A DNA stretch of 64,000 nucleotides, taken from positions 62,001 through 126,000 of the forward strand of contig NZ_JAQZAL010000011.1 of the NCBI RefSeq assembly GCF_028737205.1, read 5' to 3'. The DNA comes from Actinomycetospora lutea. GTDB taxonomy: Bacteria; Actinomycetota; Actinomycetes; Mycobacteriales; Pseudonocardiaceae. This document shows, one piece after another, positions 50,646-60,303 of this stretch (position 1 is the first letter of the stretch; each line of letters opens with the position of its first letter). The notes below the pieces were generated by a model. The model saw nothing but the letters and a program-made list of their open reading frames with translations, ran no database searches and was not told the DNA's origin. The translations under genes and the position numbers were made by a program.

Positions 50646-51914
50646 ATGGGCGCGACACGGACGGACGCCGGCGCTGTGCGGCTCGGGCGGATCGCCGGGT
50701 TCCCCGTCGCGGCGCACTGGAGCGTGCTGGGGATCGTCGCGCTGGTCGCGGTGCTCGTGGCGCGCTCCGGGATGCCGCTGCTCGCCCCGGGCCACGGCGC
50801 GCTCGCGTACGGGGTGGCGGGGCTGGCGGTCGCCCTGCTGCTCATGGTCTCGCTGCTCGCCCACGAGGTGGCGCACGCGCTCGTCGCCCGCGCCCACGGC
50901 CTCGCGGTCGAGAGCATCACGCTGTGGCTGCTCGGGGGCACGACACGACTGCGCGGGGAGCCGGACCGACCCGCGGCCGAGCTGCGGATCGCCGTCGTCG
51001 GCCCGCTCGTCAGCGGGCTGCTCGCCGGGCTCTTCGCCGTGGTGGCCGTCGTCGCTGCTCGGCTGTCCGCCGACCTCGTGGTGGCGGTCGGGATCGAGCT
51101 CGCGCTGGTGAACCTGGTGCTGGCGGTGTTCAACCTGCTGCCGGCCGCGCCCCTCGACGGGGGCCGGGTGCTGCGCGCGGTGCTGTGGGCGCGCGGGGGT
51201 GACCGGTGGGGCGCCGGGGTGACCGCCGCGCGCGCCGGGCGCGGACTGGGCGCCGTGCTCGTCGGCGGGGGCCTCGTGCTCGGCATGACGGTCGGCTTCG
51301 ACGGGCTGTGGCTCGCGCTCGTCGGCTGGTTCATCGGCCTCGCGGCGGGCGCGGAGGAGCGCCGGGCGCGGCAGGCGCGAGCCCTCGCGGGCGTGCCGGT
51401 CTCCGCCGCCGCCACGACCGTCCCGCCGGTCGTCCCCGACGGCGCGACGCCGCAGGAGCTCGCCGCCGCGGTCGCCGACCCGGCCGCCCGTGCGGCCGGC
51501 GTCCTGCTGGTCGACGGGGACGGGCGCCCGTCCGGCTACGTCCCGCCCGAGCGGCTGCGGATCGCCCCCGCGCGCCGCGGCGAGCCGGCCGGGGTGCGGC
51601 GCCTCGCCGTCCCGCCGTCCCGGCTGACGGTCGTCGGGCCGGACGACGCCCTCTCCCCGCTCCTCACGCGGCTCGCCGAGCCCGGCAGCCGCCTCGTGGT
51701 CCTCTCCGCCGGGGCCCCGACCCGGCTCGTGGCGGCGGACGACGTGGAGCGGCTCCTCCGGGCCCGCGGTCCGGGCACCGACCGCGGGACGCCCCCCACG
51801 GCGACCGCGGTCCCCGCGGCCGACGCCCCGCCGCCGCCGGGCTGGTGGTGGCACGGCGGGCCCGCCCCGGTCCCGGCACCGCCGCCCCGGCCCCGGTCCG
51901 ACCGGGGCGCCTGA
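50646..51914 (+). CDS. Site-2-type zinc metalloprotease (M50) with degenerate C-terminal CBS-like region
   Basis: The 422-residue protein has about five membrane helices, the zinc motif H73-E74-V-A-H77 in LLAHEVAHALVARAHG and the second motif NLLPAAPLDGGR. The cytoplasmic C-terminus (about 245-385) looks like a CBS-like pair (AGVLLVDGDGRPSGYVPPER, LVVLSAGAPTRLVAADDVER). M50 enzymes cut within membranes, often on anti-sigma factors; the mycobacterial DosR regulon has the homologue Rv2625c. GGGAGG precedes the ATG. Confidence 0.9.
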   Translation: MGATRTDAGAVRLGRIAGFPVAAHWSVLGIVALVAVLVARSGMPLLAPGHGALAYGVAGLAVALLLMVSLLAHEVAHALVARAHGLAVESITLWLLGGTTRLRGEPDRPAAELRIAVVGPLVSGLLAGLFAVVAVVAARLSADLVVAVGIELALVNLVLAVFNLLPAAPLDGGRVLRAVLWARGGDRWGAGVTAARAGRGLGAVLVGGGLVLGMTVGFDGLWLALVGWFIGLAAGAEERRARQARALAGVPVSAAATTVPPVVPDGATPQELAAAVADPAARAAGVLLVDGDGRPSGYVPPERLRIAPARRGEPAGVRRLAVPPSRLTVVGPDDALSPLLTRLAEPGSRLVVLSAGAPTRLVAADDVERLLRARGPGTDRGTPPTATAVPAADAPPPPGWWWHGGPAPVPAPPPRPRSDRGA

Positions 51915-52188
51915 CGCGGACCCCGACACCGGGCCTCACGAGGGCGACGGGACCGAGCCCGCGGCGTCGACGGCGTCGCGGTCGCGGGAGGCGCCAGGAC
52001 ACCTGCGTGCCGCCCCCGGGCGGGGGACGACCGAGAGGGTGGCGCCGAGGCGGTCGGCCCGGCGGGCGGGCGGGCGGGCGGTGGATTCCACCGGACGGCC
52101 CGGGCGGGTGGGTCCGCTCGACCCTTACCCGGCTCCCGCGCCGGGACGCAGCCTGGTGGCCGAGCCGCACGACGCCCCTGGAGGACCC

Positions 52189-52746
52189 ATGTGCCCGTCG
52201 AGCACCGAGCCGGAGGCCGCCGCACCGGCGGCCGGCCCCGTCGTCCACGACGCGCGGCGGTGGTCCCGCGACGGGCGTGCCGCGCCGGTGGAGCCGGGCG
52301 CCGCACCGGCCCGGTCCGCCCCGGAGTCGGCCGGCGACCCCGGGACGGACCCCGAGGCCGTCGACGCCGGCCCGCTGCTGCGGATCGGGACGATGATCCG
52401 CAAGGTCCTGGAGGAGGTCCGGGACATCCCGCTCGACGACCGCGCCCGCACGCGCGTCCGTGACCTGCGCCGACGCGCGGTCGAGGAGCTCACCCGGCAC
52501 CTCGGTCCGGAGCTGCGCCGCGAACTGGAGGCACTCGACGTCCCGCTGCCCACCGACGAGGTGCCCGACGAGGTGGAGCTGCGGATCGCCCAGGCCCAGC
52601 TCGTCGGGTGGCTCGAAGGGCTCTTCCAGGGCGCGCAGATGGCCTTCGCCGCCGAGCAGATGGCGGCACGCTCGCAGCTCGAGCGGATACGGCACGAGGC
52701 GACGCAGCGTCGGGAGCCGTCCGTGTCGGGGGGTCAGTACCTGTGA
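52189..52746 (+). CDS. bpa: Bacterial proteasome activator Bpa/PafE
   Basis: The 185-residue helical protein has the DUF2587 core (LLRIGTMIRKVLEEVRDIPL, TDEVPDEVELRIAQAQLVGW, LEGLFQGAQMAFAAEQMAAR) and ends with the proteasome-docking tail GQYL. Bpa forms a ring that opens the 20S proteasome independently of ATP and Pup. The ATG at 52189 has GGAGG upstream. The long upstream frame is probably not translated. Confidence 0.93.
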   Translation: MCPSSTEPEAAAPAAGPVVHDARRWSRDGRAAPVEPGAAPARSAPESAGDPGTDPEAVDAGPLLRIGTMIRKVLEEVRDIPLDDRARTRVRDLRRRAVEELTRHLGPELRRELEALDVPLPTDEVPDEVELRIAQAQLVGWLEGLFQGAQMAFAAEQMAARSQLERIRHEATQRREPSVSGGQYL

Positions 52747-52768
52747 CGCGGCCGCTCCCGGTCCGCGC

Positions 52769-53032
52769 TCACCCGACGCCCGCGGCCACGAGGAACGCGG
52801 CGGCATCCCTCACCGTGCGCAGGCGGGGGTAGTCGTCCTCGTCGATGCGGACCTCGGCCGATCGGGCGAGGTGCTCGACGAAGGACAGGAAGTCCAGCGA
52901 GTCCAGCTCCAGGGCGTCCCGGAAGTCGTCGCCGTCGTCGAGGGCGTCGAGATCGGGGCCCGGGGCGACGCGGGCCAGGCCGGCGCGCACGAGCTCGCGG
53001 GCGCGGCGGGTGGCGGGGTCCACGGATGTCAT
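52769..53032 (-). CDS. Acyl carrier protein
   Basis: The 87-residue acidic four-helix protein has a phosphopantetheine attachment Ser45 in the motif ALELDSLDFLSFVEHLA. The ATG overlaps the E2 stop by four bases, so it belongs to the dehydrogenase operon. An ACP here suggests acyl transfer from the E2 lipoyl arm or from the acyl-CoA synthetase to ACP. Confidence 0.9.
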   Translation of the reverse strand: MTSVDPATRRARELVRAGLARVAPGPDLDALDDGDDFRDALELDSLDFLSFVEHLARSAEVRIDEDDYPRLRTVRDAAAFLVAAGVG

Positions 53033-54357
53033 GACCACTCCTCGGGGTCGTGCAGGACGTCGTCGATCACGTGCAGGAAGCGCCCGCCGACGACGCCGTC
53101 GGTGGCCCGGTGGTCGCCCGTGAGCGTCGCCGCCACGGTCGGGCGCACGCCCAGCAGGTCGCCCTCGGCCCACGGCCGGCGGACGATCGCTCCGAAGCCG
53201 ACGAGCGCCACCTGCGGCGGGAAGATCCGGCCGTGCACCGCGTGCCCGCCCGTCTCGCCGAGGTCGGTGACCGTGATGCTGGCGTCGACGGCGTCGGAGC
53301 TGCGCAGGCGGCCGGCGCGGGCGCGGGTGACCGCGTCGCGCAGCGCGGTCATGGCCTCGGGCAGGGTCAGCTCGTCGGCGGCCGGGATCGTGGGCACGAG
53401 CAACCCGCCCTCGCGCAGGGACACGACGACGCCCAGGTCGACCGTCGGGGACGGCGCGAAGGCGCCGTCGACCCAGTGACCGTTGAGCGCGGGGACCCGG
53501 CGCGCGGCCCGGGCGGCGGCGACCAGGAGCAGCGCCGCGGGCACGATCCGCTCCGTGACCGCAGCACGACGGTTGCGCTCGCGCAGGCCCTCGAGCGCCG
53601 CACCCAGCTCGATCACGGCGTCGACGTGGTACTGGGGGATCTCGCGCAACGAGCGGTTCATGCGCGCGGCGATGGCCGCGCGCATGCCGTCGCTCGTCGC
53701 CCGTGGCGGGGGCTCCTCGGCCGGTGCCACGACCTCCCGCGCGGGGGTGGGCGCCGAGGCGGAGGGTCCGTCCGGGACGTCCCGGGCCCGCACGACGCCG
53801 TCGGGGCCCGGGCGCAGGGCCTCCGCCCCCGTGCCGCGCTCGGCGGCGAGCCGACGCGCGTACGGGGTGATCGGGAGACGGGCCGGGGCCGGGGCCGAGG
53901 AAGGGGCCGGGGCCGGGGAAGGGGCCGGGGCCGGGGAAGGGGCCGGGGCCTCGAGCGCGGCCCGGACATCGGCCCGGGTGACGGTGCCGTCGTGACCGCT
54001 ACCGGGCAGGTCCGCGACGTCGAGCCCGTGCCGTTTCGCGAACTGGCGCACCGGTGGTGTCGCCCGCGGGTGCGGGGCCGGGGCCTGCTGATCCGCGGAG
54101 GGAGCATCGGTCGGGCCGCTCCGGTCGGTCGCGATGACGGCGAGCGGCGCGCCCACGGGGACCTTCGTCCCCACGGGGACGAGCAGGCGCTCGACGACGC
54201 CGTCCTCGAAGCACTCCACGTCGATGACCGACTTCTCGGTCTCCACCGCCGCGACGATGTCCCCGCGACGGACCCGGTCCCCGGGCGCCACCGCCCACTC
54301 GACGACCGTCCCGGCGTCCATGTCCGCCCCGAGCGAGGGCATGAGGAACTCGCCCAC
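53029..54357 (-). CDS. 2-oxoacid dehydrogenase E2 (dihydrolipoamide acyltransferase)
   Basis: The 442-residue E2 protein has a lipoyl domain (residues 1-80; K42 in VETEKSVIDVE), two E3/E1-binding peripheral domains (about 98-135 and 160-195) joined by an Ala/Pro linker made by 18-bp repeats, and a C-terminal catalytic acyltransferase domain with DHRATDG. It is the core of a pyruvate/acetoin/branched-chain type complex. E1beta ends three bases before it; the ACP overlaps its end. Confidence 0.93.
   Translation of the reverse strand: MGEFLMPSLGADMDAGTVVEWAVAPGDRVRRGDIVAAVETEKSVIDVECFEDGVVERLLVPVGTKVPVGAPLAVIATDRSGPTDAPSADQQAPAPHPRATPPVRQFAKRHGLDVADLPGSGHDGTVTRADVRAALEAPAPSPAPAPSPAPAPSSAPAPARLPITPYARRLAAERGTGAEALRPGPDGVVRARDVPDGPSASAPTPAREVVAPAEEPPPRATSDGMRAAIAARMNRSLREIPQYHVDAVIELGAALEGLRERNRRAAVTERIVPAALLLVAAARAARRVPALNGHWVDGAFAPSPTVDLGVVVSLREGGLLVPTIPAADELTLPEAMTALRDAVTRARAGRLRSSDAVDASITVTDLGETGGHAVHGRIFPPQVALVGFGAIVRRPWAEGDLLGVRPTVAATLTGDHRATDGVVGGRFLHVIDDVLHDPEEWS
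53901..53950. repeat. 18-bp tandem repeat in the E2 linker
   Basis: The unit AAGGGGCCGGGGCCGGGG is repeated nearly three times and encodes the Ser-Pro-Ala-rich linker between the two peripheral-binding domains. Confidence 0.8.
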
Positions 54358-54360
54358 GCC

Positions 54361-55371
54361 TCAACCCACCGTCCGGCGCGCCGCGGCCACGACGTCGTCC
54401 ACCGCGGGGAGCGCCGCCCGCTCCAGGTGCACGGCGTAGGGCACGGGCACCTCCGCGGAGCACACGCGCTCGGGCGGGGCGTCGAGGTCGTAGAAGGCGT
54501 GCTCCGCGACGCGGGCGGCGACCTCGGCGGCGAGGCTCCCGCTGCGCCAGCCCTCGTCGACCACGACGAGGCGGTGGGTGCGGCGCACGGAGGCGAGCAC
54601 GGTGTCCTCGTCCAACGGCCGCAGCGAGCGGAGGTCGACGACCTCGGCGCTCGTCCCCTCCCCGGCGAGGTGCTCCGCGGCCGCGAGGGCGGTCGGGAGC
54701 ATGCCGCCGTAGGTCACCAGGGAGACGTCCGTCCCGGCCCGGCGCACCGCGGCCCCGTCGAGGCCGACCGCCGCGCCGCCGGCGTCCCCCTCGGTCGCGT
54801 AGAGACCGGCGTGCTCGAAGACCAGCACCGGGTCCGGGCTGGCCAGTGCCGGGGCGAGCATGCCGCGCGCGTCGGCGACCGTGGCCGGGGCCACCACGCG
54901 CAGGCCCGGGATGTGGGCGTACCAGCCCTCGAGGCTGTGCGAGTGCTGCGCGGCGAGCTGCCGCCCGGCCCCCGTGGTCATCCGGATCACCAGGGGCACC
55001 GCGAGCTGGCCGCCCGACATGTGCGAGAGGGTCGCGGCGTTGTTCAGGATCTGGTCGAGCGCGAGCAGGCTGAAGTTGACCGTCATGATCTCGACGATCG
55101 GTCGCAGTCCGCCGAGTGCCGCGCCGATGCCGGCGCCGACGAAGGCCGACTCGGACAGGGGGGTGTCGCGCACCCGCTCCGGGCCGAACTCCTCGAGCAG
55201 GCCGAGGCTCACCGCGAAGCAGCCCCCGTAGCGGCCCACGTCCTCCCCCATCAGGAACACCCGCTCGTCGGCGCGCAGCGCCTCCCGCAGCGCCTCCCGC
55301 AGTGCCTCGCGGTAGGTCGACCGGGCGGTGGCGGCGGCGGGGTCGACGGCGGGGTCGGTCGCGGCGCTCAC
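54361..55371 (-). CDS. 2-oxoacid dehydrogenase E1 component, beta subunit
   Basis: The 336-residue protein has the transketolase central and C-terminal folds: [60 protein letters not shown], and LHSHSLEG-type [17 protein letters not shown]. It forms the heterotetramer with E1alpha. The GTG overlaps the E1alpha stop (GTGA). Confidence 0.93.
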   Translation of the reverse strand: MSAATDPAVDPAAATARSTYREALREALREALRADERVFLMGEDVGRYGGCFAVSLGLLEEFGPERVRDTPLSESAFVGAGIGAALGGLRPIVEIMTVNFSLLALDQILNNAATLSHMSGGQLAVPLVIRMTTGAGRQLAAQHSHSLEGWYAHIPGLRVVAPATVADARGMLAPALASPDPVLVFEHAGLYATEGDAGGAAVGLDGAAVRRAGTDVSLVTYGGMLPTALAAAEHLAGEGTSAEVVDLRSLRPLDEDTVLASVRRTHRLVVVDEGWRSGSLAAEVAARVAEHAFYDLDAPPERVCSAEVPVPYAVHLERAALPAVDDVVAAARRTVG

Positions 55372-56336
55372 GACGGCTCCGCGTAGACGAAGCGTGTGAG
55401 CTCCTCCACCGGCTCGACCGGCGCCGCCTCGGCGGCGGCGACCGCCTGCTCGATCTCCTCGTCGACGTCGGCGACGATCCGGGCCCACCCGTCCTCGTCG
55501 AGGTCGCCGTCGGCCACCAGCAGGTCCCGCCAGCGGTCGACCGGGTCCCGGTCCTTCCACCGCGCCACCTCGGCGCGGTCGCGGTAGCGGTCCGGGTCGT
55601 ACATCGAGTGCGCCCGGAACCGGTAGGTCCGCAGCTCGAGGAAGCACGGCCCGCTCCCCGCGCGGACGCCCGTGACGGCCCTCTCGGCGGCTGCCGCGAC
55701 GGCCTGCACGTCCATGCCGTCCACGGGCCACGCGGGCATGCCGTACGCGGCGGCGCGCAGGGCGAGGTCGGTCTGGGCGTGCTCGCGCTCGAGGGCGGTC
55801 CCCATCGCGTACCGGTTGTTCTCGCAGCAGAAGACGACGGGCAGGCGCCAGAGAGCGGCGAGGTTCAGGCACTCGTGGAACTCGCCCTCGGCCACCGCGC
55901 CGTCACCGAACAGGCAGGCGGTGACCGCGGAACGGCCGGCGAGCGCGTCGGCGAGGGCGAGGCCGGTGGCGACCGGCAGACCGCCGCCGACGATCGCGTT
56001 GCCCCCGTAGAAGCGGCGCGCGGCGTCGAACAGGTGCATCGAGCCGCCCCGTCCCCGGCTGCACCCGGAGGCGCGCCCGAACATCTCGGCGAGGATCGAC
56101 GTCATCGGCACACCCCGGGCCAGCGCGTGGCCGTGCTCGCGGTAGGTGGACACGACGGCGTCCTCCGGGGCGAGCGCACCCAGCACCCCGACCGCCACGG
56201 CCTCCTCGCCGATGCACAGGTGCATGAACCCGCGGATCCGTTCCGTGCTGTAGAGCTCGACGCAGCGTTCCTCGAAGCGTCGGATGCGCACCATCTCGTG
56301 CAGGAGCGTGCGCCGGACGTCCACCGGTGCGGTCAT
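55368..56336 (-). CDS. 2-oxoacid dehydrogenase E1 component, alpha subunit
   Basis: The 322-residue ThDP enzyme subunit has [39 protein letters not shown], the ThDP motif [19 protein letters not shown] to [10 protein letters not shown], and [12 protein letters not shown]. It is acetoin- or pyruvate-dehydrogenase-like. The ATG overlaps the acyl-CoA synthetase stop (ATGA). Confidence 0.93.
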   Translation of the reverse strand: MTAPVDVRRTLLHEMVRIRRFEERCVELYSTERIRGFMHLCIGEEAVAVGVLGALAPEDAVVSTYREHGHALARGVPMTSILAEMFGRASGCSRGRGGSMHLFDAARRFYGGNAIVGGGLPVATGLALADALAGRSAVTACLFGDGAVAEGEFHECLNLAALWRLPVVFCCENNRYAMGTALEREHAQTDLALRAAAYGMPAWPVDGMDVQAVAAAAERAVTGVRAGSGPCFLELRTYRFRAHSMYDPDRYRDRAEVARWKDRDPVDRWRDLLVADGDLDEDGWARIVADVDEEIEQAVAAAEAAPVEPVEELTRFVYAEPS

Positions 56337-58108
56337 GGGGTCTCCACGGTCGAGAGGTCGCCCTCGGGCAGGCCGAGCTCGCGGGCCTTGAGGAGCCGCC
56401 GCAGGATCTTCCCGCTGCGGGTGTGGGGCAGGTGCGGGTCGACGGCGAGCTCCTTCGGCGCCACGCTGCCGAGGCGCCGGCGGGCGAACGCGAGCAGCTC
56501 GTCGTGCAGCGCGTCGCCGGGCTCCCAGCCGGGGCGCAGGGTCACGAAGGCCTTGACGAGCTCGCCCGCCATCGGGTCGGGCTTGCCGATGACGGCGGCC
56601 TCCGCCACCGCCGGGTGGGACATGAGCACGCTCTCCACCTCGAAGGGACCCACGAGGTGGCCGGCGGTCTTGATGACGTCGTCCGCGCGGCCGGCGAACC
56701 AGAACCACCCGTCGGCGTCGCGCCGCACGACGTCGCCGGTGAGGTACCAGCCGCCGGCGAAGGACGCCGCGTACCGCTCGTCGGCGTGCAGGTAGCCACG
56801 GAACAGCGAGGGCCAGCCGACCCGCAACGCGAGCTCGCCGTCGGTGTCGGGGGTGGTCAGCTCACGGACGCCCCCCTCGACCCGCAGCGCCCGGCCGTCG
56901 GGCCCCCGCTCGAGGACCGCGGCCTCGATCCCCGGCAGGGGCCGCCCCATCGACCCGGGCCGGATGTCCTCGGCGGCGAAGTTGCTGATCATGATGGCGC
57001 CCGTCTCGGTCTGCCACCAGTTGTCGTGGACCGGGGTGCCGAGCACGTCCGCCGACCACCGGACGACCTCCGCGTTGAGGGGCTCGCCGACGCTGGCGAC
57101 GTGCCGCAACGCCGAGAGGTCGTGGCGGGCGGCCGCGTCGGCGCCGTGCTTGGCGAGCATGCGCAACGCGGTCGGGGCCGTGTACCAGACCGTGACGCGG
57201 TGCTCGGCCAGGACCGCGTACCACCGCTCGGCGTCGAAGTCGCCCTCGTCGACCAGGAGCGTGGCGCCGTGGGTGAGGGGCGCGACGATCCCGTACGAGG
57301 TGCCGGTGACCCAACCGGGATCCGCGGTGCACCAGAAGACGTCGTCGGCGCCGAGGTCCAGCGCGGCGGTCGCGGTCGCGTGATGGGCGACCACCGCGTC
57401 GTGGACGTGCACGGCACCTTTCGGCCGGCCGGTCGTGCCGCTCGTGAAGTGCAGCAGCGCCGTGTCCTCGGGATCCGTCGGCGGGATGGTGAACTCCTCC
57501 CCCACCGCGGCGAGGACGTTCTCCAGCGAGGTGAAGCCCTCCTCCCCGTCGTCGGGTCCGGCCGCGGGCTCGCCGGTGAGCAGGACGTGCTGCAGGGCCG
57601 GGAGGGTGTCGCGGGCCGGGCGCACCCGACGCTCGTAGAGCCGGGGCGTCGTCACCAGCACCCGGCCCTCCCCGAGCCGGAGGCGTTCGGCCACGGGCTC
57701 CGGCCCGAAGGCCGAGAACAGCGGCGACAGCACGCACCCCGCCTTCAGCGTCCCCAGCGCCGCCACGTAGAGGTCCAGCGTGCGCGGCAGCAGGGTGAAC
57801 ACCCGGTCGCCGCGTTCCACACCCAGGGCGACCAGGGCGTTCGCGAAGCGGTTGGTCCGGCGCTGCAGCTCGGCGTAGGTGATGTCGGTGGTCGTCCCGT
57901 CCCGACCGAGCACCCGCAGCGCGACCGTCCGTCCCCGCGCCGCGACGTGCCGGTCGACCGCCTCGTGCGCGATGTTGAGACCGCGTCCGTCCGGCAGCCC
58001 GCTCATCTGCGCCCGTGCCGCGCCCCAGGAGAACGTCGCTCGTGCGCCGGCGTAGTCCGGCATCCGCGCGGCACGGCGCACGGAGTCCGGCTTCACGATC
58101 GTCTCCAC
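56333..58108 (-). CDS. AMP-forming acetyl-/acyl-CoA synthetase
   Basis: The 591-residue ANL enzyme has [71 protein letters not shown] and the catalytic Lys in [11 protein letters not shown]-like [12 protein letters not shown]. It is most like acetyl-CoA synthetase. GTG at 58108 is used (GGAGGGG upstream). It is the first gene of a five-gene operon with E1alpha, E1beta, E2 and ACP. A strong DosR-like box lies 78 bases upstream. Confidence 0.9.
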   Translation of the reverse strand: METIVKPDSVRRAARMPDYAGARATFSWGAARAQMSGLPDGRGLNIAHEAVDRHVAARGRTVALRVLGRDGTTTDITYAELQRRTNRFANALVALGVERGDRVFTLLPRTLDLYVAALGTLKAGCVLSPLFSAFGPEPVAERLRLGEGRVLVTTPRLYERRVRPARDTLPALQHVLLTGEPAAGPDDGEEGFTSLENVLAAVGEEFTIPPTDPEDTALLHFTSGTTGRPKGAVHVHDAVVAHHATATAALDLGADDVFWCTADPGWVTGTSYGIVAPLTHGATLLVDEGDFDAERWYAVLAEHRVTVWYTAPTALRMLAKHGADAAARHDLSALRHVASVGEPLNAEVVRWSADVLGTPVHDNWWQTETGAIMISNFAAEDIRPGSMGRPLPGIEAAVLERGPDGRALRVEGGVRELTTPDTDGELALRVGWPSLFRGYLHADERYAASFAGGWYLTGDVVRRDADGWFWFAGRADDVIKTAGHLVGPFEVESVLMSHPAVAEAAVIGKPDPMAGELVKAFVTLRPGWEPGDALHDELLAFARRRLGSVAPKELAVDPHLPHTRSGKILRRLLKARELGLPEGDLSTVETP

Positions 58109-58185
58109 GCCGCCCCTCCCGCCTCGACCCCCGGTCCGGCGGTCGTCCCGGGCACGACTGTCGCGACGGCCGCGCTCCCGTGTCA

Positions 58186-58199
58186 GGGACGAACGGCCC
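58186..58199. promoter_or_regulatory. DosR-like box, strong copy
   Basis: GGGACGAACGGCCC lies between divergent starts, 78 bases from the acyl-CoA synthetase and 81 bases from the small gene at 58280. Confidence 0.55.
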
Positions 58200-58279
58200 G
58201 TTCGGTGACGTCGCCGGGCCCTGCCACGGGACGTGGCGGCACCTGAGGGTCGACGGTGCGAGCAGGAGGAGGAGTCGTC

Positions 58280-58558
58280 ATGGAGCACCCGACGGAACAC
58301 ACGACCGGGGACGTCGAGGAGACGGCGCGGGAGGTGCTCGCCCGTCTCGAGGAGCTGGTCGCCGTCACGCGCCGCATCGACGCGCGGCTGGAGCGCCTGG
58401 AGCGCCGAGAGCAGCGGACGTGGCTGCCCGGCGACCGCGAACCGTTCCCCCCGGACACCGAGATCGGGAGACCGCGGCGCCTGACCCTCACCCGGACCCT
58501 GACCGGGGCGGCACGGGCCGGCGCCGTGGACGCCGTCGGCCGGGCGGGCGCCACCTGA
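58280..58558 (+). CDS. Small coiled-coil hypothetical protein
   Basis: The 92-residue protein has a probable coiled coil ([34 protein letters not shown]) and a basic C-terminal tail ([18 protein letters not shown]). GGAGGAGG precedes the ATG. No family recognised. It is divergent from the acyl-CoA synthetase operon and shares the DosR-like box. Confidence 0.6.
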   Translation: MEHPTEHTTGDVEETAREVLARLEELVAVTRRIDARLERLERREQRTWLPGDREPFPPDTEIGRPRRLTLTRTLTGAARAGAVDAVGRAGAT

Positions 58559-58758
58559 CGGTCACCTGATCGTCGCGGCCCGGACGTGCCGGAACCGCCG
58601 GCCATCCCTCACGGGGGGAGGAGAGGAGCGACCGGCGGCCCGGCTCGCGGGGAGTCACGGCGGAGCCCCCCGGCGCAGCCCGACCCTAAGGTCGCGGCCG
58701 GGTCCCGGCGATCACCCGCGGGCCGCAACTCCGCCCAAGGATCTCGGTCTGCGGACGA

Positions 58759-59013
58759 TCAGGCGGACCGGCGCAGACGCTCCCGCGCGAGACGCTCGAG
58801 CAGTTCGGGCAGGGCACCGGGTGGCACCCCGTCCAGCTCGCGCCGGCACCGGACGACGGTCGCCGAGACGACCGCGACGTGGTGGCCGGGGAACTCCGCC
58901 GCCAGCCGCGCCACGGCGTGCGGAACGGTTCCCCCGTCGCTGCGGGTGCCGGCCAGGCCGGCGTCCTCGCCGGACGGACCCGGCCAGGGGTGGAGCGGGA
59001 GCGGAGCAGTCAT
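58759..59013 (-). CDS. Small helical hypothetical protein (three-helix type)
   Basis: The 84-residue protein has a disordered Pro/Gly N-terminus, then VPHAVARLAAEFPGHHVAVV and SATVVRCRRELDGVPPGALP with LPELLERLARERLRRS. This resembles the short three-helix dimerisation-type proteins frequent in actinobacteria. A strong DosR-like box lies 87 bases upstream of the ATG. Confidence 0.6.
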   Translation of the reverse strand: MTAPLPLHPWPGPSGEDAGLAGTRSDGGTVPHAVARLAAEFPGHHVAVVSATVVRCRRELDGVPPGALPELLERLARERLRRSA

Positions 59014-59030
59014 CGTGTCCTGTTCGTGAC

Positions 59031-59064
59031 GGGGTCCGGGTCGGGGTCCGGGTCGGGGTCCGGC
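59031..59064. repeat. 12-bp tandem repeat
   Basis: GGGGTCCGGGTC occurs twice with a third partial copy, immediately upstream of the minus-strand gene at 59013, between it and its DosR-like box. Origin probably by slippage. Confidence 0.7.
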
Positions 59065-59099
59065 GTCCCGACCGTCGTGCGTTCGGCGGCGTCGCACCA

Positions 59100-59113
59100 G
59101 GGCCGAACGTCCC
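59100..59113. promoter_or_regulatory. DosR-like box, strong copy
   Basis: GGGCCGAACGTCCC, one mismatch to the best copies, lies 87 bases upstream of the gene at 59013. Confidence 0.55.
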
Positions 59114-59137
59114 GGACCGGACGATCGCCGCCGGGGG

Positions 59138-59554
59138 TCACTCGATGCTGACGTTGAGCGCCCCGGCCAGGCCGCGGTCCAGGACCCGCCGCACCGGCAC
59201 CCGGGGATGCTCGATCCGCAGGTGCCCGCCGTGCTCGCGGAGCCGGCGGGTCCCGCGGAGCAGCGCGGCGCACCCGCGCAGGCCCAGGAACTCCAGCCTC
59301 GCCAGGTCGAGGCGGAAGGTGCTGTCGCAGGGATCGCTGGCCGAGGCGAGGAGCAGGGCCGCCCCGGCGTCGGTGAAGAAGGACAGGGTCCCGCCCAGGT
59401 GCAGGCGACACGGGGTACTCGGCAGGCCGTCGGGCCACGCCTGCTCGGCGACGATCCGCGTGCCGGCGGCCCGGACCTCCTCGACGCAGCTGTGGACGTG
59501 CGGGGCCACGTCCAGGTCGCTCTGGAACACCACGAGGACATCGCCGTCGTTCAT
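59138..59554 (-). CDS. STAS-domain (anti-sigma-factor antagonist-like) protein
   Basis: The 138-residue protein has an SpoIIAA-like C-terminal half: CRLHLGGTLSFFTDAGAALL, FRLDLARLEFLGLRGCAALL and a helix GTRRLREHGGHLRIEHPRVP. The usual phospho-acceptor Ser/Thr lies in DLARLEFLGLRG as Leu-Gly rather than D-S, so phosphoregulation is uncertain. No partner kinase or sigma gene is adjacent. Confidence 0.7.
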   Translation of the reverse strand: MNDGDVLVVFQSDLDVAPHVHSCVEEVRAAGTRIVAEQAWPDGLPSTPCRLHLGGTLSFFTDAGAALLLASASDPCDSTFRLDLARLEFLGLRGCAALLRGTRRLREHGGHLRIEHPRVPVRRVLDRGLAGALNVSIE

Positions 59555-59768
59555 CGCCGCTTCCGCCCCCGCACGTCGCGCACGCCCCGCCCCGCGCGAT
59601 CCCTCGGTCGCGCGGCCCTCCCCGACCCCAGCGTCGACGCGAGCGGAGTGCCCGACAAGGGGCCGTCCCGCCGAGCCGGGTCCACCGGCTGTCGGATGCG
59701 GGCCGGGCCGGGCCACCCGGCGGCGGCCCGGCCCCACCGCGCGGCGCATGGCCGACGACGCTCGGTCG

Positions 59769-60239
59769 TCAGCCCTTCTCGATGGCGATCGTGGTGGGTT
59801 CGGACGCCTTCTCGGGCTCGGGCATCGGCACGCGCACCGTGAGCATCCCGTCCTTGTAGGACGCGGTCACCGCCGCCGGGTCCACGCCGTCGGGCAACGG
59901 CAGGCGCCGGGCGAAGGTGCCGTAGCGCAGCTCGTGCCGGTGGTAGCCCTTGTCCTCGGTGTCCTCGGTGACCTTCCGCTCCGCGCGCAGCATCAGCATG
60001 CCGTCCGCGACGGTCAGCTCCAGATCCTTCTCCGGGTCGATCCCGGGCATCTCGGCCTTGATCACCAGGTCGCCGTCCTCCCGGTACTCGTCGACCTTGA
60101 TGACCTCCTCGGGGGCCCGCAGGGCGGGCTGGTCCCAGCTCCGCGCGGGGAACGCGCGCATCCAGTCGTCGAACATGCGGTCGAACTGCCGGAAGACGTC
60201 GGCCGAGCTCATGGGGGTCTGGCGTCGGATGATTGACAT
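59769..60239 (-). CDS. Hsp20-family small heat-shock protein (HspX/Acr-like)
   Basis: The 156-residue protein has an N-terminal FRQFDRMFDDWMRAFPARSW, an alpha-crystallin domain (VIKVDEYREDGDLVIKAEMP, GTFARRLPLPDGVDPAAVTA, SYKDGMLTVRVPMPE) and a short tail with TIAIEKG. It is an ATP-independent holdase that oligomerises. HspX (Rv2031c) is the hallmark DosR target in mycobacteria. GGAGGTGGAGAAC precedes the ATG. A strong DosR-like box lies 51 bases upstream. Confidence 0.95.
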   Translation of the reverse strand: MSIIRRQTPMSSADVFRQFDRMFDDWMRAFPARSWDQPALRAPEEVIKVDEYREDGDLVIKAEMPGIDPEKDLELTVADGMLMLRAERKVTEDTEDKGYHRHELRYGTFARRLPLPDGVDPAAVTASYKDGMLTVRVPMPEPEKASEPTTIAIEKG

Positions 60240-60289
60240 GTTCTCCACCTCCGTCCCCGACGTTGCGCGGCCTGCACCGCGGTGCTCCA

Positions 60290-60303
60290 GGGACCAAGGG
60301 CCC
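60290..60303. promoter_or_regulatory. DosR-like box upstream of Hsp20
   Basis: GGGACCAAGGGCCC has both arms intact and lies 51 bases before the hsp20 ATG, near the position expected for a site overlapping the -35 region. Confidence 0.65.

Noticed and set aside
58560-58758. Gap with GACCCTAAGGTC-type palindrome
   Set aside because: Arms are only five base pairs, and no conserved frame or strong hairpin was found.
59555-59768. 214-base gap between the STAS gene and hsp20
   Set aside because: Searched for a small gene, hairpin or box; only random Arg/Pro-rich frames were seen.
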